Source of the DNA: Ariolimax columbianus
Lineage: Eukaryota; Mollusca; Gastropoda; Stylommatophora; Arionidae
Length of the DNA stretch: 64,000 bases
NCBI GenBank assembly: GCA_036924085.1
Contig: JAVGWX010000012.1
Coordinates: forward strand, 2,349,099-2,413,098
Direction: 5' to 3'
Every line of letters starts with the position of its first letter. Positions within the stretch are counted from its first letter, which is position 1. The notes beneath the pieces were generated by a model. It searched no databases. It was not told the DNA's origin and worked only from the letters and a program-made list of their open reading frames with translations. Below are positions 22,119 through 33,780 of the stretch, in pieces. The position numbers and the translations under genes are program-made.

Positions 22119-22139
22119 CAGAAGAAGAAGAAGAAGAAG
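22119..22139 (+). repeat. (AAG)n 3' tail
   Basis: After the stop and a very short 3' UTR (ctgtgtacgc) the element ends in about seven gaa/aag triplets and then the right target duplication. A simple triplet tail in place of poly(A) is common in I- and R1-group elements and fixes the 3' end. Confidence 0.93.
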
Positions 22140-22155
22140 ATTCCTCTGATCATCT
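22140..22155 (+). repeat. Target-site duplication, right copy
   Basis: attcctctgatcatct, identical to 14741-14756. The CR1-like coding sequence resumes at once to its right (tatacacctgtattgtcacc). Confidence 0.95.
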
Positions 22156-24116
22156 TATACACCTGTATTGTCACCTGGAATTCTTCTCTCTTCTAGACAC
22201 CGTAGGCCGGGTTTTCTGAGTCTTTCCTCATAACTGTAATTCTGGAATCCCACTATCCGCGTTGTCGCTCTTTTTTGTGTCCTTCTTAACATGTTTATAT
22301 CCCCTCTATGATAAGGACTCCACACCTGTACACAGTACTCCAATCTAGGTCTAACTAAAGCTTTATACAGTTTGACTATCACTTCCTTGCTCCTATGTTA
22401 AATATTTCTTTTTATCATACCTAACATTTCATTTGCCATTTTCACTGCTACCTGGACTTGCTCACTCACCTTTTCTGTATGATCTATTATAACCCCTAGG
22501 TCCCTTTCCTTTTCTATCTTTCTAATATTGTTCTAGTCCATTCTGTAATTATGTTCCATTTTGGATCTACCCATGTGGATGACTGTACATTTATCTACAT
22601 TAAACTCTATTTGCCAGCTTACAGACCATTCTCGAATTTTATCTAAATCCGACCTGAATATATCCACTTCCGCTTTAGATAAGACACTACTACATATTTT
22701 TGTGTTATCCGCGAATTTTGCAAACATGAATCCTATATCAATGTCTAAATCGTTCATATATATATAAAAAGAACAAAATTGGTCCTAAAACCGAGCCTTG
22801 TGGCACTCCACTTTTCACTTCACACCAATCAGAGTACTCCTTATTTATGCCGACATTTTGACTTGTTCCCGTTAACCAATTGTCAATCTATTTTGCAACT
22901 TCTTCATCTATTCCGTGCGATTTTAACTCCCTAAATAATATTTGATGAGGTACTCTATCAACGGCCTTTGCAAAATCTAGATAAATAACATCCACTGGCT
23001 CCTCTTCATCTATCAAGTTTAGTACCCTCCTCCAATAGATGTGTTAAGCCTGATCTCCCTTTAGTAAACCCATGCTGACTATTTCTGATTAAACTTGTCT
23101 AAATGCATTACAATGTTTTCTATGATTATTGACTCTAACAATTTACAGACTCTGCTCGTGACACACACCGGTTTATGATTTGCTGGATCTGATTTCTTTC
23201 GTTTTTTGAACAAGGGGATCACTCCTGCATCTTTCCAATCCCCTGGAACAATCCCCCTTGTAAGTGATTGAGAACATAATATAGCCAATGGTTTTGCTAG
23301 TTGGTCTCTAATTTCAAGCAACAATTTTGGATGAATGCCATCTTGACCTGGACATTTATCTACGTTCAACCCGTACAATTTCCAATTTTTAAAAGCCATT
23401 TCGTCGGTAATACAGACTCATCTTAATCCCACTGTATCCATGGTTCTTTGCAAAATATCTTTAGGCTCTGTAATCTTGGAGCAGTCCTCTTTTGTGTAGA
23501 CTGTGCCAAAGTGCTGATTGAGTAGATTAGCTGCCTCCCTATTTTCACTTATTTTTTTTAGTTGTGCTATGAGGTGACCTACTTTGTCTTCCTGTCTATG
23601 TTTATTTCTGACATAAGAAAAAACGTTTTTACTATCAGTCTTGATCCCATGAGAGAGTGTTTTTTTTCGAAGTCTATTTTGCTTCTTCATTTACTTTCCG
23701 AGCTAGGTTTTACTTTGTCAAATATTTAAAATATTTTCCTTTTGATATACTTTACTCAATTTTTTTTCTCCATGATTCATTTTTAGTTCTTCTACATTTC
23801 ACTACAAATCTAGTTATCCACTTTTTACGCTTGGGGTTTACCTCCCTACATGGAACACATTTCTCTTTCAGCTTTTCTAGAACAGTCTTAAAACTCTCCC
23901 ACTCTTGTTCAACATCCGTTTCTCCGACAGTATATTTCCATATTATGTGGCTCACTGCTTCTTTTATCTTCTTACATCTACCTTAGAGTAGTCCTATGTT
24001 CGCATGTTTATATTTACTTCTTTCCCTGCTATAGGATCCCATGATGATCACTTAAACCAAACAGTTCCCCAAAGTTAACATTTTCAATAATATTTTCCTC
24101 TGTAGTAAACACTAGG
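22156..24116 (-). mobile_element. CR1-like retrotransposon copy 1, RT segment
   Basis: Read on the minus strand from 24116 to 22156 it gives, over several frameshifts: the endonuclease-RT linker (ENREAANLLNQHFGTVYTKE, 23500s), RT entry (NVDKCPGQDGIHPKLL, then GIVPGDWKDAGVIPLFKK), the palm with FAKFADNTKICSSV (D to N in the second catalytic position, about 22710), FNVDKCTVIHMGRS, and the tail LVRPRLEYCVQVWSPYHRGD. The element is inactive. Its neighbours on the same element are 27193-28235 (5') and 14390-14756 (3'). A second copy of the same family is at 60403-62690. Confidence 0.9.
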
Positions 24117-24129
24117 AAGGAAACACAGA

Positions 24130-27100
24130 GCGGAGAATAAACACTAAATGGGAACGTATAAAAACTAGTATCCATATAGGAAATACATATTTACCAGATA
24201 AAGAATTTAGGAAAAACCAAGAAGTAATGACAGATGACATCTTATCTAAAATTGTAGATAGTAAGTAGGCTAAAAACACCTTTGCATATTCATCACTACA
24301 CAGTGGGATGCATGCAATGTGCAGGCTGGCCAAAGAGCAGTGGTTGTAATAAAAATGGAAGGTTATAGAAGACATGGAACAAAAACACAGCACCCGAGAA
24401 ATGCATTTGGAAATAAAGAAAACAACAAAAAAGACACAGGTAACACACAATGGGGGATGCATCCGAGACAAGAATGGAGCCAATTTTGATGGGCGAGAAT
24501 GACATATCGAACATATGGGCGGAATTTACAAGGGGAGCTTATCAATATATGATAATGAAGGACCCAGCATCGTCAGATCAGGGGTGGTAAATGGGATAAA
24601 AACTATGAGAAAAGGGAAAGCAACAGGGTCGGACTCCATAAACATAGCAATAATAGAGGCCCTAGAGGAGTTTGGTAAAGATATACTAACTGATCTGTGT
24701 AATGATAGAGGAGTTTGGTATAGATATACTTACTGATCTGTGTAATGATAGAGGAGTTTGGTATATATATACTTACTGATCTGTGTAATGATAGAGGAGT
24801 TTGGTATAGATATACTTACTGATCTGTGTAATGATAGAGGAGTTTGGTATAGATATACTTACTGATCTGTGTAATGATAGAGGAGTTTGGTATAGATATA
24901 CTTACTGATCTGTGTAATGATAGAGGCGTTCGGTATAGATATACTTACTGATCTGTGTAATGATAGAGGAGTTTGGTATAGATATACTTACTGATCTGTG
25001 TAATGATAGAAGCCCTAGAGGAGTTTGGTAAAGATATACTTACTGATCTGTGTAATGATAGAGGAGTTTGGTATAGATATACTTACTGATCTGTGTAATG
25101 ATATAGGAGTTTGGTATAGATATACTTACTGATCTGTGTAATGATAGAGGAGTTCGGTATAGATATACTTACTGATCTGTGTAATAGTAGAAGCCCTAGA
25201 GGAGTTTGGTATAAATATACTTACTGATCTGTGTAATGATAGAGGAGTTTGGTATAGATATACTTACTGATCTGTGTAATGATAGAGGAGTTTAGTATAG
25301 ATATACTTACTGATCTGTGTAATGATAGAGGAGTTGGGTATAGATATACTTACTTTTCTGTGTAATGGTAGAAGCCCTAGAGGAGTTTGGTATAAATTTA
25401 CTTACTGATCTGTGTAATGATAGAAGCCCTAGAGGAGTTTGGTATATATATACTTACTGATCTGTGTAATGATAGAGGCCCTAGAGGAGTTTGGTATAGA
25501 TATACTTACTGATCTATGTAATGATAGAGGCCCTAGAGCAGTTTGGTATAGATATACTTACTGATCTGTGTAAGGATAGAGGAGTCTGGTATAGATATAC
25601 TTACTGATCTGTGTAATGACAGAGGCCCTAGTGGAGTTTGGTATATATATACTTACTGATCTGTGTTATGGTAGAGGAGTTTGGTATAGATATACTTACT
25701 GATCTGTGTTATGGTAGAGGAGTTTGGTATAGATATACTTACTGATCTGTGTAATGATAGAAGCCCTACAGGAGTTTGGTATAGATATACTTACGGATCT
25801 GTGTTATGACATTTACAATACTGGATGCATCCCAACTGACCTGAAAACATCTACGTATATAACACTTCCGAAAAAACCTCATGCAACAGAATGTTCAGAC
25901 TTCAGAACAAGTCTAATGAGTCACACAATTAAAATACTGCTCAAGATCCTACAAGAGAGAATAAGAGATAAAATAGAGAGAGAAGTTTCAGAAGAACAAT
26001 TTGGTTTTCGAAAGTTTAATGAAACAAGGGAAACAATTTTCTGTTTGCGAACTTTGACAGAAAAATATAAAGAAACACATAATGACGTTTATATTTGCTT
26101 CATAGAGTACCAGAAGGCTTTTGACAGAGTCCAACATGAGAAATTAATTAAATGTTTCCAAGAAATAGGTCTAGATGGTAAAGCCATAAGACTGCTCAGT
26201 AATCTGTACTGAGAACAAACTGCTACAGTAAAATCAGGAAAGTTATGCTCTCCAAGTACAGAAGTAAAAAGTGGAGTGAGACAGGGATGTGTATTATCCC
26301 CTTGTCTTTTTAATATCTAAACAGAACAAATATTCAAACAGGTAGAGGGGATGCCAGGGCTTGTCATTGGAGGAGTGACAATCAACAATCTAAGATATGC
26401 GGATGATACAGTTTAATGGCAGAAAGTGAGCAAGAATTACAGGAGATGTGGCAACAATAAACAAAATAAGTCAAGAGTTTGGGTTAGACATAAACATCAA
26501 GAAAACAAAGACTATGATAATTGAGAAAAGTGACAAGAAATCATGTATGCAGATAATAATAAAAGATCAATTACTGGAACAGGTACAGAGTTTCTCCTAT
26601 CTAGGTCATATAATAACGGTAGAAGGTAGCTGTGACAAAGAGATCAGAAAGAGAATAGGTTTGGCCAAGAAGATATTTGGGAACATGCGACACATACCGA
26701 CATCCAAACAGGTAAATCAGAAATTGAAAATGAGAATTGTCAGGTGTTATGTATACTTGTCACTACTTTATGGGGCAGAAACATGGACATTGATTAACAA
26801 GTTGGACAAAAGTATTGAAGCCTCCGAGGTGTGGGTAAATAGAAGATTGCGTCGCATTTCTTGGAAAGAGAATAAAACAAATTTGGAGGTATTGGAAAAG
26901 TTGGGGGGGGGGGGGGGGGGTGAAAATAGAATTAATGACCGAAATCAGGGTTAGACAGTTACGTTATTTTGGTCATATAACAAGACATACCTCCATGTTG
27001 AGGACCATACTGGAGGGTAGGGTGGAAGGCAGTCGTTCAAGAGACAGACAGCGTTTTAAGTGGGTGGGTAACATCAGGAGATGGACTGGAAAAAGCCTCT

Positions 27101-27186
27101 CAGATTACACCATCACCACAAAAGATAGAGAACACTGGAGATCCATTGCAGCCAGTCCTTGGATGTGGAGATGGCACCTGAACTGA
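24130..27186 (+). pseudogene. Reverse transcriptase pseudogene of the inserted element
   Basis: Collinear RT in pieces: linker (NTYLPDKEFRKNQEVMTDD), RT motif GKATGSDSINIAIIEALEEF (24620-24680), then a minisatellite, then LTDLCYDIYNTGCIPTDLKT (25770-25850), SEEQFGFRKFNETRETIF, IEYQKAFDRVQHEKLI, GVRQGCVLSPCLFNI followed by a stop, LRYADDTV followed by a stop (26390-26414), and the C-terminal FGHITRHTSMLRTILEGRVE (26960-27020). A G18 run at 26904-26921 shifts the frame at EKLGGGG. The YADD residues persist but stops and frameshifts make it dead. Confidence 0.9.
24690..25790 (+). repeat. Minisatellite amplified from RT coding sequence
   Basis: About 25 units of 42-51 bp of the type gaggagtttggtatagatat followed by acttactgatctgtgtaatgatag. 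The long unit reads MIEALEEFGIDILTDLC in the RT frame, and the array begins and ends at that very codon stretch, so normal RT sequence resumes in register at 25795. Short units lack the gccctag part. Confidence 0.95.
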
Positions 27187-27192
27187 ACTGAA

Positions 27193-28235
27193 AGTAAATA
27201 CTAGGTCGACATTGTTTTTGCTTCTGGTAGCTTCTTTTACATGTTCAATACAAAAATTATGCACTAAACAAAAGGTTTTGACTCTTCAAGAGCTTCTGCC
27301 ATATCCCATTTTATTTCTGGAAAGTTGAAATCTCCCATTAATAATAATTTCCCTTCACTTGCCTTTGCTATGCTACTAATCAGCTCCTCATCTTCCTCTT
27401 TTTGACTTGATGGACATCTATAGCACACTCCAATCACTGTTTTTTCACCCCCACTTTCTATTTCTCCCCATACACTTTCATTTTTGTTACCAGATGATAA
27501 ATCATTCTTGATAGTTATGATAAATGAATTTATACAGTATAATAAAACGCCACCTCCCTTAGCCTTGTCTCCAACTATCCTATCTTTCCTTAACATTGTA
27601 TATCCCTCTATTTCAAGTTTCCTATCTGCAATGTCCTCATATGTCCATGATTCTGTTTACCCTATTATATCTGGTTTTTCTTCTTCTACATACAGTTCTA
27701 ATTCTTATCTTTTATTTACTATGCTTCTCACATTTGCATAACACATTTTATTTTGTTGTTTTTTCAAATATCTGCTTTTACTTCATCATTTAAAATTTTT
27801 ATTTTCCACTACGTATTTCACACTTCCCTGACCCCAACTTTCCACTTTGACTGCATCCACTATATCACCCTGTTTTAGACCTATCTTTAGTCTCATACTT
27901 CTTAGGTCTTACTAGTTTACACTTTGAAGTCAGCGATGAAACACATACTTCGCTATCGCATGCTGTCTTATCTCATTTAGATGTAAATCTTTTCTTTCTA
28001 GCATTTTACTTTTGTCTATTTTCACTTTAATAAATTCCATCGCCATATCTGTTCTGTTTCCCCTATAGAATCTCCTTTACTTCTAACTCCTGCCCCTGTT
28101 CCCTTCTTCGACCCACACTTAGCTGATGGCAGTGGTCAACTTGACATACTTCCCAACTGAAGCTTCTTCAAAACTTCCTCAATTTTCTTTTACTTCTCTT
28201 CTATTTTGTTCAGCCTCGTTTCTGCTCCTCCCCCG
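27193..28235 (-). mobile_element. CR1-like retrotransposon copy 1, 5' segment (endonuclease)
   Basis: The minus strand encodes the AP endonuclease N-terminal half: CYANVRSIVNKR, EEEKPDIIGQTESWTYED, GYTMLRKDRIVGDKAKGGG (start at 27596), VIGVCYRCPSSQKEEDEE, and LLLMGDFNFPEIKWDMAE. Further upstream (27700-28230) the reading is broken, with a lysine/glutamate-rich stretch that may be the ORF1/ORF2 linker. It joins 22156-24116 after removal of the 24117-27192 insertion. The 5' end lies near the C-rich run at 28236-28257. Confidence 0.88.
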
Positions 28236-28346
28236 CCCCGCCCCCCCCCCCCCCCCGACACCCCAATAAGTAGGATTGCGTAGTGCAGGAGTGATAATTG
28301 AATGTAAGCTAGGTTTGAAATCACTTAGTGTCTAGTTTGACTGGAC

Positions 28347-28785
28347 ATGTCGGGGATTGGTCTGGGTATCACCACTTCTCCACCTACAGAAGGGATTGGT
28401 CTGGGTATCACCACTTCTCCACCTACAGAAGGGATTGGTCTGGGTATCACCACTTCTCCACCTACAGAAGGGATTAGTCTCGGTATCACCACTTCTCCAC
28501 CTACAGAAGGGATTAGTCTCGGTATCACCACTTCTCCACCTACAGAAGGGATTAGTCTCGGCATCACCACTTCTCCACCTACAGAAGGGATTAGTCTCGG
28601 TATCCCCTCTTCTCCACCTACAGAAGGGATTAGTCTCGGTATCACCACTTCTCCACCTACAGAAGGGATTAGTCTCGGTATCATAACTTCTCCACCTACA
28701 GAAGGGATTAGTCTCGGTATCACCACTTCTCCACCTACAGAAGGGATTAGTCTGGGTATCCCCTCTTCTGCACCTACAGAAGGGT
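28347..28785 (-). repeat. 39 bp minisatellite open on both strands
   Basis: Eleven copies of a 39 bp unit (core ccacttctccacctacagaa). As 39 is divisible by three, three or four frames stay open (up to 208 codons) but encode only the repeat (for example ITTSPPTEGISLG). No promoter, splice signal or flanking coding sequence supports a gene. Confidence 0.96.
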
Positions 28786-28974
28786 TTGACTGAACTACTG
28801 TGCTGACAAGCTGTTATAGTGGAACACATCACAAGCAGGAACACACACGCACAAACACACACTGACCAATACGTCATGATATAACCTAACAGATTACCAC
28901 CTGAGCTTCGAAGGGGCCTGGCTTCCCCAATCCAGACATGCAAGACTTCACAAAACAAAGTGACGGAAATAAAG

Positions 28975-29105
28975 AGGAGAGATTAAAGGGAAAAGGGAAA
29001 GAAAGAAAGAAAGAGAAAGAGAGAGAGAGATAGAGAGAGAGAGAGAAAGATAACGAGATAGAGAGAGCTAGAGAGTGCTAGAGAGAGATAGAGAGAGGAA
29101 CATGC
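28975..29105 (+). repeat. GA-rich low-complexity tract
   Basis: Imperfect gaaagaaag and gagagagata run. The flanks (28800-28975, and 29106-29795 apart from a 103-codon unassigned ORF at 29513-29824) show nothing I can name. Confidence 0.9.
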
Positions 29106-29795
29106 AGTATAGCCTAAGCAAAGACATATAATGTATTCATGTCACACAGGCAGGGCCATTCAGTGAGAAAGGTGACACTTTTTGGGGGCCCTAATCCGGT
29201 GTCGATCCATCAACCGGTGGACTTCCATTGTGGAGCAGGAAAGGAAACCAGTGACTCTGATATGAACCTTACCCGAATGTACACGACAGCTCAGTAGAAT
29301 GGCGACCAAAGAGCCAGAGTTATTAGAAATGTCTCTGATGTGTTGGCTAATGTGGGTCTGCAGTTCAAGGCCGGTGTCCCCGACGTGTTTGATAATGTAA
29401 CGGATCCAAATAATAGGGTAGTTTAGGGTTTTCAGGACTTACTGGAGAGCTCCTCTATTATCTCAACAGCTGGTGAACCTAACAGATAACTTCTCCCTGG
29501 AAGACTCTTGCCGTGTGTCGTCTTCCCGCTCTGTCTACCGGCTTGTTTAAGATATCGCGACTTGGGCAGACATTTGTACAATCTGTGCTTAGTCTGGGTG
29601 TTAGACCAAGAACTACATTTGTAAACGGCGCTTCTTTCCTGCATTGGGATCGTTCGAGTAAAGTAGGAGACTTACTTTACACTCAGTTTAGATTGGTGAG
29701 ATGTGAACAGTGTTTGGATGTTACATATAGTTTACTTTCGTATGATCTGATGAATGTAGTACATTCCATACAGCGTCGTTTAGAGAGTTTTGAAA

Positions 29796-30325
29796 AAGAT
29801 CAGAATGTATTTCATACCATTTAACGTAGTCTAGAGATCAATGCGGAATGTTAGAATGTATTACATAACATTTAGTGTGGTCTAGAGATCAATGCGGAAT
29901 GTTAGAAACTATTACATACCATTTAGCGTAATCTAGAGATCAATGCGGAATGTTAGAATGTATTACATAACATTTAGCGTGGTCTAGAGATCAATGCGGA
30001 ATGTTAGAAACTATTACATACCATTTAGCGTAATCTAGAGATTAATGCGGAATGTTAGAATGTATTACATAACATTTAGCGTGGACTAGATATCAATACG
30101 GAATGTTAGAATGCATTACATAACATTTAGCTTGGTCTAGAGATCAATGCGGAATGTTAGAATGTATTACATAACATTTAGCGTGGTCTAGAGATCAATG
30201 CGGAATGTTAGAATGTATTACATAACATTCAGCGTGGTCTAGAGATCAATGCGGAATGTTATAATGTATTACATAACATTTAGCGTGGTTTAGAGATCAA
30301 TGCGGAATGTTAGAATGTTATATAT
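29796..30325 (+). repeat. 51 bp minisatellite
   Basis: About ten copies of a 51 bp unit (gtctagagatcaatgcgg with ttacataacatttagcg). The first unit is the end of the 29513-29824 open stretch, so the array may have grown from it. Confidence 0.95.
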
Positions 30326-30960
30326 CGTTGGCCGAATCTGAAGAATGTAGAAATTGACATTTAACTAAAATATAAACAGATTTTGGCAACTGATACTGCT
30401 ACATATAGTCTATTGCCTGCACAACCAAGCGATTTGCTTTCAATCCCCAATTGATGCGGGATTTTTTCGATCGCAAGTAGTTCCAGTGCCGAACCGGCCT
30501 CTAGAAACCGGTACCCAAGCAAGTTCAGGAAATAAAGGCAGCCCGTGTGGTGCTGATCAGGTCACCCTTACTGTGACTGTGGTCAAGATAGTATATGGTA
30601 TAATATCAAATTCGCATAAAGACACGCAAGGTGTAAAAGGATGAATGTCTGTTTTGGTGAACTGGAGGAGCACTAGACATATAGTTAGATTCGAAATGTA
30701 GATTCTTGCATATAGTTTAGTTTGGTGAGGTGAGGTATGGCGAATGGGACATTTAGTTTAGTTTAGTGAGATCTGAAACATTAGAAAAATCTTATATATA
30801 GTTTGATATGGGACGATTTTGAGAATACAGAATATGGACCCATTTGTTTGGACTGTGAAGATTGTAAAATGTTGAATACTTGCTTGTCTGGGAAGTTACA
30901 TTCCCGAACATAGAGCGGTCAGTGAAGAGATCAAAGAGGGGAATGTCGAAGAACAGATTA
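30326..30960. other. Unassigned sequence
   Basis: No gene or clear repeat. A few tagtttagtttggtgag-type words recur loosely between 30710 and 30800. Confidence 0.45.
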
Positions 30961-31255
30961 TACACGTACACACACATCAAGATGCACGTACACACATCAA
31001 GATACACGTACATACATCAAGATACACGTTCACACACCAAGATACACGTATACATCAAGATAGAGGTACACACACCAAGATACACGTACACATCAAGATA
31101 AAGGTACACACACCAAGATACACATACACATCAAGATAGAGGTACACACATCAAGATACACGTATACACATCAAGATACACGTATACACATCAAGATACA
31201 CGTACACACATCAAGATACACGTACACACATCACAGTAGGTACATCCATTAAAAT
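30961..31255 (+). repeat. ~20 bp minisatellite (acacacatcaagatacacgt)
   Basis: About 15 units of 17-22 bp with variants aagatagagg and aagataaagg. Confidence 0.95.
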
Positions 31256-31436
31256 ACACTCACATCACGTCATACACATAAACACACACACATTAAGACA
31301 TCATGCTCTGCCCATTTAGATATAAATATAATCATAAAGACACACCCACACACACTGATGTTACGATCCACCCCCCTTCCCCCATAACTTGATATTACCA
31401 TCTCTTCTGTCCATCCTTCATCTTCACCTTGATGTA

Positions 31437-31655
31437 ACGATCCTCTCTGTTGATGTAACGATCCTCTCTGTTGATGTAACGATCCCCTCTGTTGATGAAA
31501 CGATTCCCTCTGTTGATGTAACGATCCCCTCTGTTGATGTAACGATCCCCTCTCTGTTGATGTAACGATCCTCTCTGTTGATGTAACGATCCCCTCTCTG
31601 TTGATGTAACGATCCTCTCTGTTGATGTAACGATCCCCTCTCTGTTGATGTAGGA
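31437..31655 (+). repeat. 21-23 bp minisatellite
   Basis: Ten units of gatgtaacgatcctctctgt and a ccctctct variant. The last unit runs into CR1-like coding sequence (gtaggaaagtagctaatcta). In the intact copy this is the ENREAANLL region, so the array borders or replaces part of that ORF. Confidence 0.95.
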
Positions 31656-31945
31656 AAGTAGCTAATCTACTCAATCATTGATTCGGTACAGTCTACACAC
31701 AAGAGGACTGCTCCAAGATCACAGAGCCTATAACTATTTTCAAAAGAGACATGGATACAGCGGGTTTAAGATCAATTTGTATTACGGAGGAAATGTTTTT
31801 GTTTAAATTGGAGGGGTTGAAAGTAACACAATGTCCAGGTCTAGATGGTATTCATCCAAAATTGCTGTTTGAAATTAAACACATGGCAGCAAAACCATTG
31901 GCTATATTATGTTCTTAATCACTTGCAAAAGGGATTGTTTCAGGT
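31656..31945 (+). pseudogene. CR1-like retrotransposon copy 3, linker and RT entry
   Basis: The plus strand encodes ANLLNHxFGTVYTQEDCSK, then ITEPITIFKRDMDTAGLRS, QCPGLDGIHPKLLFEIKH, and KPLAILCS, stop, SLAKGIVSG. These match 23100-23530 (minus) and 61150-61440 (minus) of the other copies. It breaks off at ggtgtagcag. Its RT continuation may be 37625-38890. Confidence 0.85.
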
Positions 31946-33780
31946 GTAGCAGATCTATGATATCCAGGTCACGTGAACCATTTATCAGTATACAAGTAAT
32001 AGAGCTTGTATTTCTTTAAGTCTGTGAGTTACAACATCTATTACTTGACGTTGAGACTTCAACATAGAAAACTCTAAAAGCTTATATGAACAATAAATCA
32101 AGGTATTCATTTATTACAAAAGTATTTGTTTACAACAGGGTTAAAAATGAGCTAAGTTAACTAAACATTAATAATTATTTCTAACTCAGAGAATATTCGC
32201 ATGAGCGAGGTGGAATCTCTGGAACTATAAAACCCAATTCGATAGTCTATCTTACTTTTTATGAAACTCTAAATAAGTCTTGTTCTAACTGCATAACTAC
32301 TATCTACTATGTAATCGTGTGCTCTCTGGCAGTTGGTGCTAATGTTGATCTCTGGCGGTCGTCGGTTCTGCGGTGTGCAATGATAGCTTCTTACTACGAT
32401 CGTGTGTGTGCTCCCTGAGGAGTCTTAAGGTACATCTCACTTTTGAGCAGGGAGCTATTGCCGACTCGTCTAACCTGACTATCTCAAATGCGCATCAAGA
32501 ACTGACGGCTGCTGAACTGACAGTGAGTTTATACCCCTAGTTTCGTTCACCCACAATATATCATCGGTGGTGACGACTGTGAAGGTTACAGATCTCTACT
32601 TCAACAGCACATCAAGGACTGACGGCTGTGAAGGTTACATATCTCTACCTCACGACTGACGGCTGTGAAGGTTACAGATCTCTACCTCAACAGCACATCA
32701 GTGACTGACGGCTGTGAAAGTTACAGATCTCAACCCCAACAGCATATCAAGGACTGACGGCTGTGAAGGTTACATATCTCTACCTCACGACTGACGGCTG
32801 TGAAAGTTACAGATCTCTACCCCAACAGCACATCAATGGCTGACGGCTGTGAAGGTTACATATCTCTACCTTAACAGCACACCAAGAACTGACGGCTGTG
32901 AAGGTTACAGATCTCTACCCCAACAGCACATCAATGGCTGACGGCTGTGAAGGTTACATATCTCTACCTTAACAGCACACCAAGAACTGACGGCTGTGAA
33001 GGTTACAGATCTCTACCCCAACAGCACATCAATGACTGACTGCTGTAAAGGTTACAGTAACGTTGTCCCAGTTCTGTCCCTCAACATATTTCCTTCCTTC
33101 CCAAATGCTTTACATGGCGTCCACCATCCCCACCTGTGACCAAACGAGCAATACTCTAGATTTATGATGGGAGAACCAGCCGTAAAATCTATGTCTCTCG
33201 AATATCTAATATGAAATCTCCTCTCTTTTATAGACTGATTTTAGCCCTCCAGTCGACTGTTCAGCCATCAATCCTATATTGGGAAATCCCCTTTAGAATC
33301 CTATTGATCCTAAGTCTACCTGTCAGTAAACTGTGACTGCCTGGCGTGCGAATCCGTGTCTCCAAATTCCCCACTCCCCCATCTCTGATACCAGTATCGT
33401 ACCAAGAATTGCCAGGTCTACCCCACTATCCCTAATCTTATTTTTTAATTTTATGTGTTTGCCTCACTAGTTTCTACTGGCGGAGGCGCGCCTATTCCGC
33501 CCCAGACCGTAGTCAATTTGGGCGATATTAAGACGCATAAACCAGTGCTTGGATGCGTGTGTGTATCTGTTTGTACCTAACCTGGTGTTTCCGTGATGCT
33601 CCTCCCGTTGTTCCTCGCTTTTGATGATCCTCGTTGTCCGCCGTAGTTATTTGCATAGATATGCACAATTGTTTTCCTGTGACCATTTTGGGAATGAGTA
33701 TATTAATTTCCTTGATACTTGATTCGGGTCTCTTTATTTATTTCCTGATTTAAATATATGTATCCCCCTTTTTTAAATAT
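31946..33780. other. Interrupting sequence in CR1-like copy 3, possible LTR-type insert
   Basis: CR1-like coding sequence stops at 31945 and tgtagcag begins. Another insert, at 48109, also starts tgtagcag and shares loose features (tcatttatt at about 170 bp, and later tcttttatagact). This suggests two members of one mobile family, perhaps solo LTRs, but ends and target duplications could not be fixed. Apart from the array at 32570-33060, no ORF is recognisable. Confidence 0.35.
32570..33060 (+). repeat. 37-49 bp minisatellite
   Basis: About ten units of gactgacggctgtgaaggtt plus acagatctctacc and caacagcacatcaa, with shorter units lacking the caacagcacatcaa part. Confidence 0.95.

Larger units (their letters stand above)
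14757..22139 (+). mobile_element. Chimeric rRNA-leader non-LTR retrotransposon (7.4 kb insertion)
   Basis: A single insertion, bounded by a 16 bp target-site duplication and ending in an (AAG)n tail, contains in order: rRNA external spacer (14757-15383), 18S rRNA 5' two thirds (15384-16622), tandem leader units that begin with an 18S piece (16561-17290), a hairpin-rich leader (17290-18200), and one long ORF with AP endonuclease, RT, RNase H and CCHC-like domains (18201-22109). All parts are on the plus strand. Known families: R1/R7 (AP-endonuclease type) and R8 (R2 clade) elements insert in rDNA, with R7 and R8 in 18S. Inference: an 18S-resident element was co-transcribed from the rRNA promoter and that long RNA was reverse transcribed into a CR1-like element outside rDNA. 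Alternative: template switching onto pre-rRNA during insertion. Confidence 0.88.
24117..27192 (+). mobile_element. RT element inserted in CR1-like copy 1
   Basis: A plus-strand non-LTR element lies between agtaaacactagg (24104-24116) and agtaaatactagg (27193-27205), a 13 bp target duplication with one mismatch. The uninterrupted CR1-like copy 2 has a single such word (aataaaaactagg, about 62020), confirming this is an insertion. It is 5' truncated (no endonuclease) and ends in ctgaactgaactgaa. The interior holds the RT pseudogene and a 1.1 kb array. Confidence 0.88.

Noticed and set aside
26904..26921. Real polyglycine linker in the RT
   Set aside because: A pure G run that shifts the frame relative to the downstream tail is more likely a homopolymer expansion or sequencing problem in a dead element.
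28332..28958. 208-aa and 148-aa proteins on opposite strands
   Set aside because: A 39 bp repeat keeps several frames open on both strands. There is no non-repeat coding sequence or signal around it.
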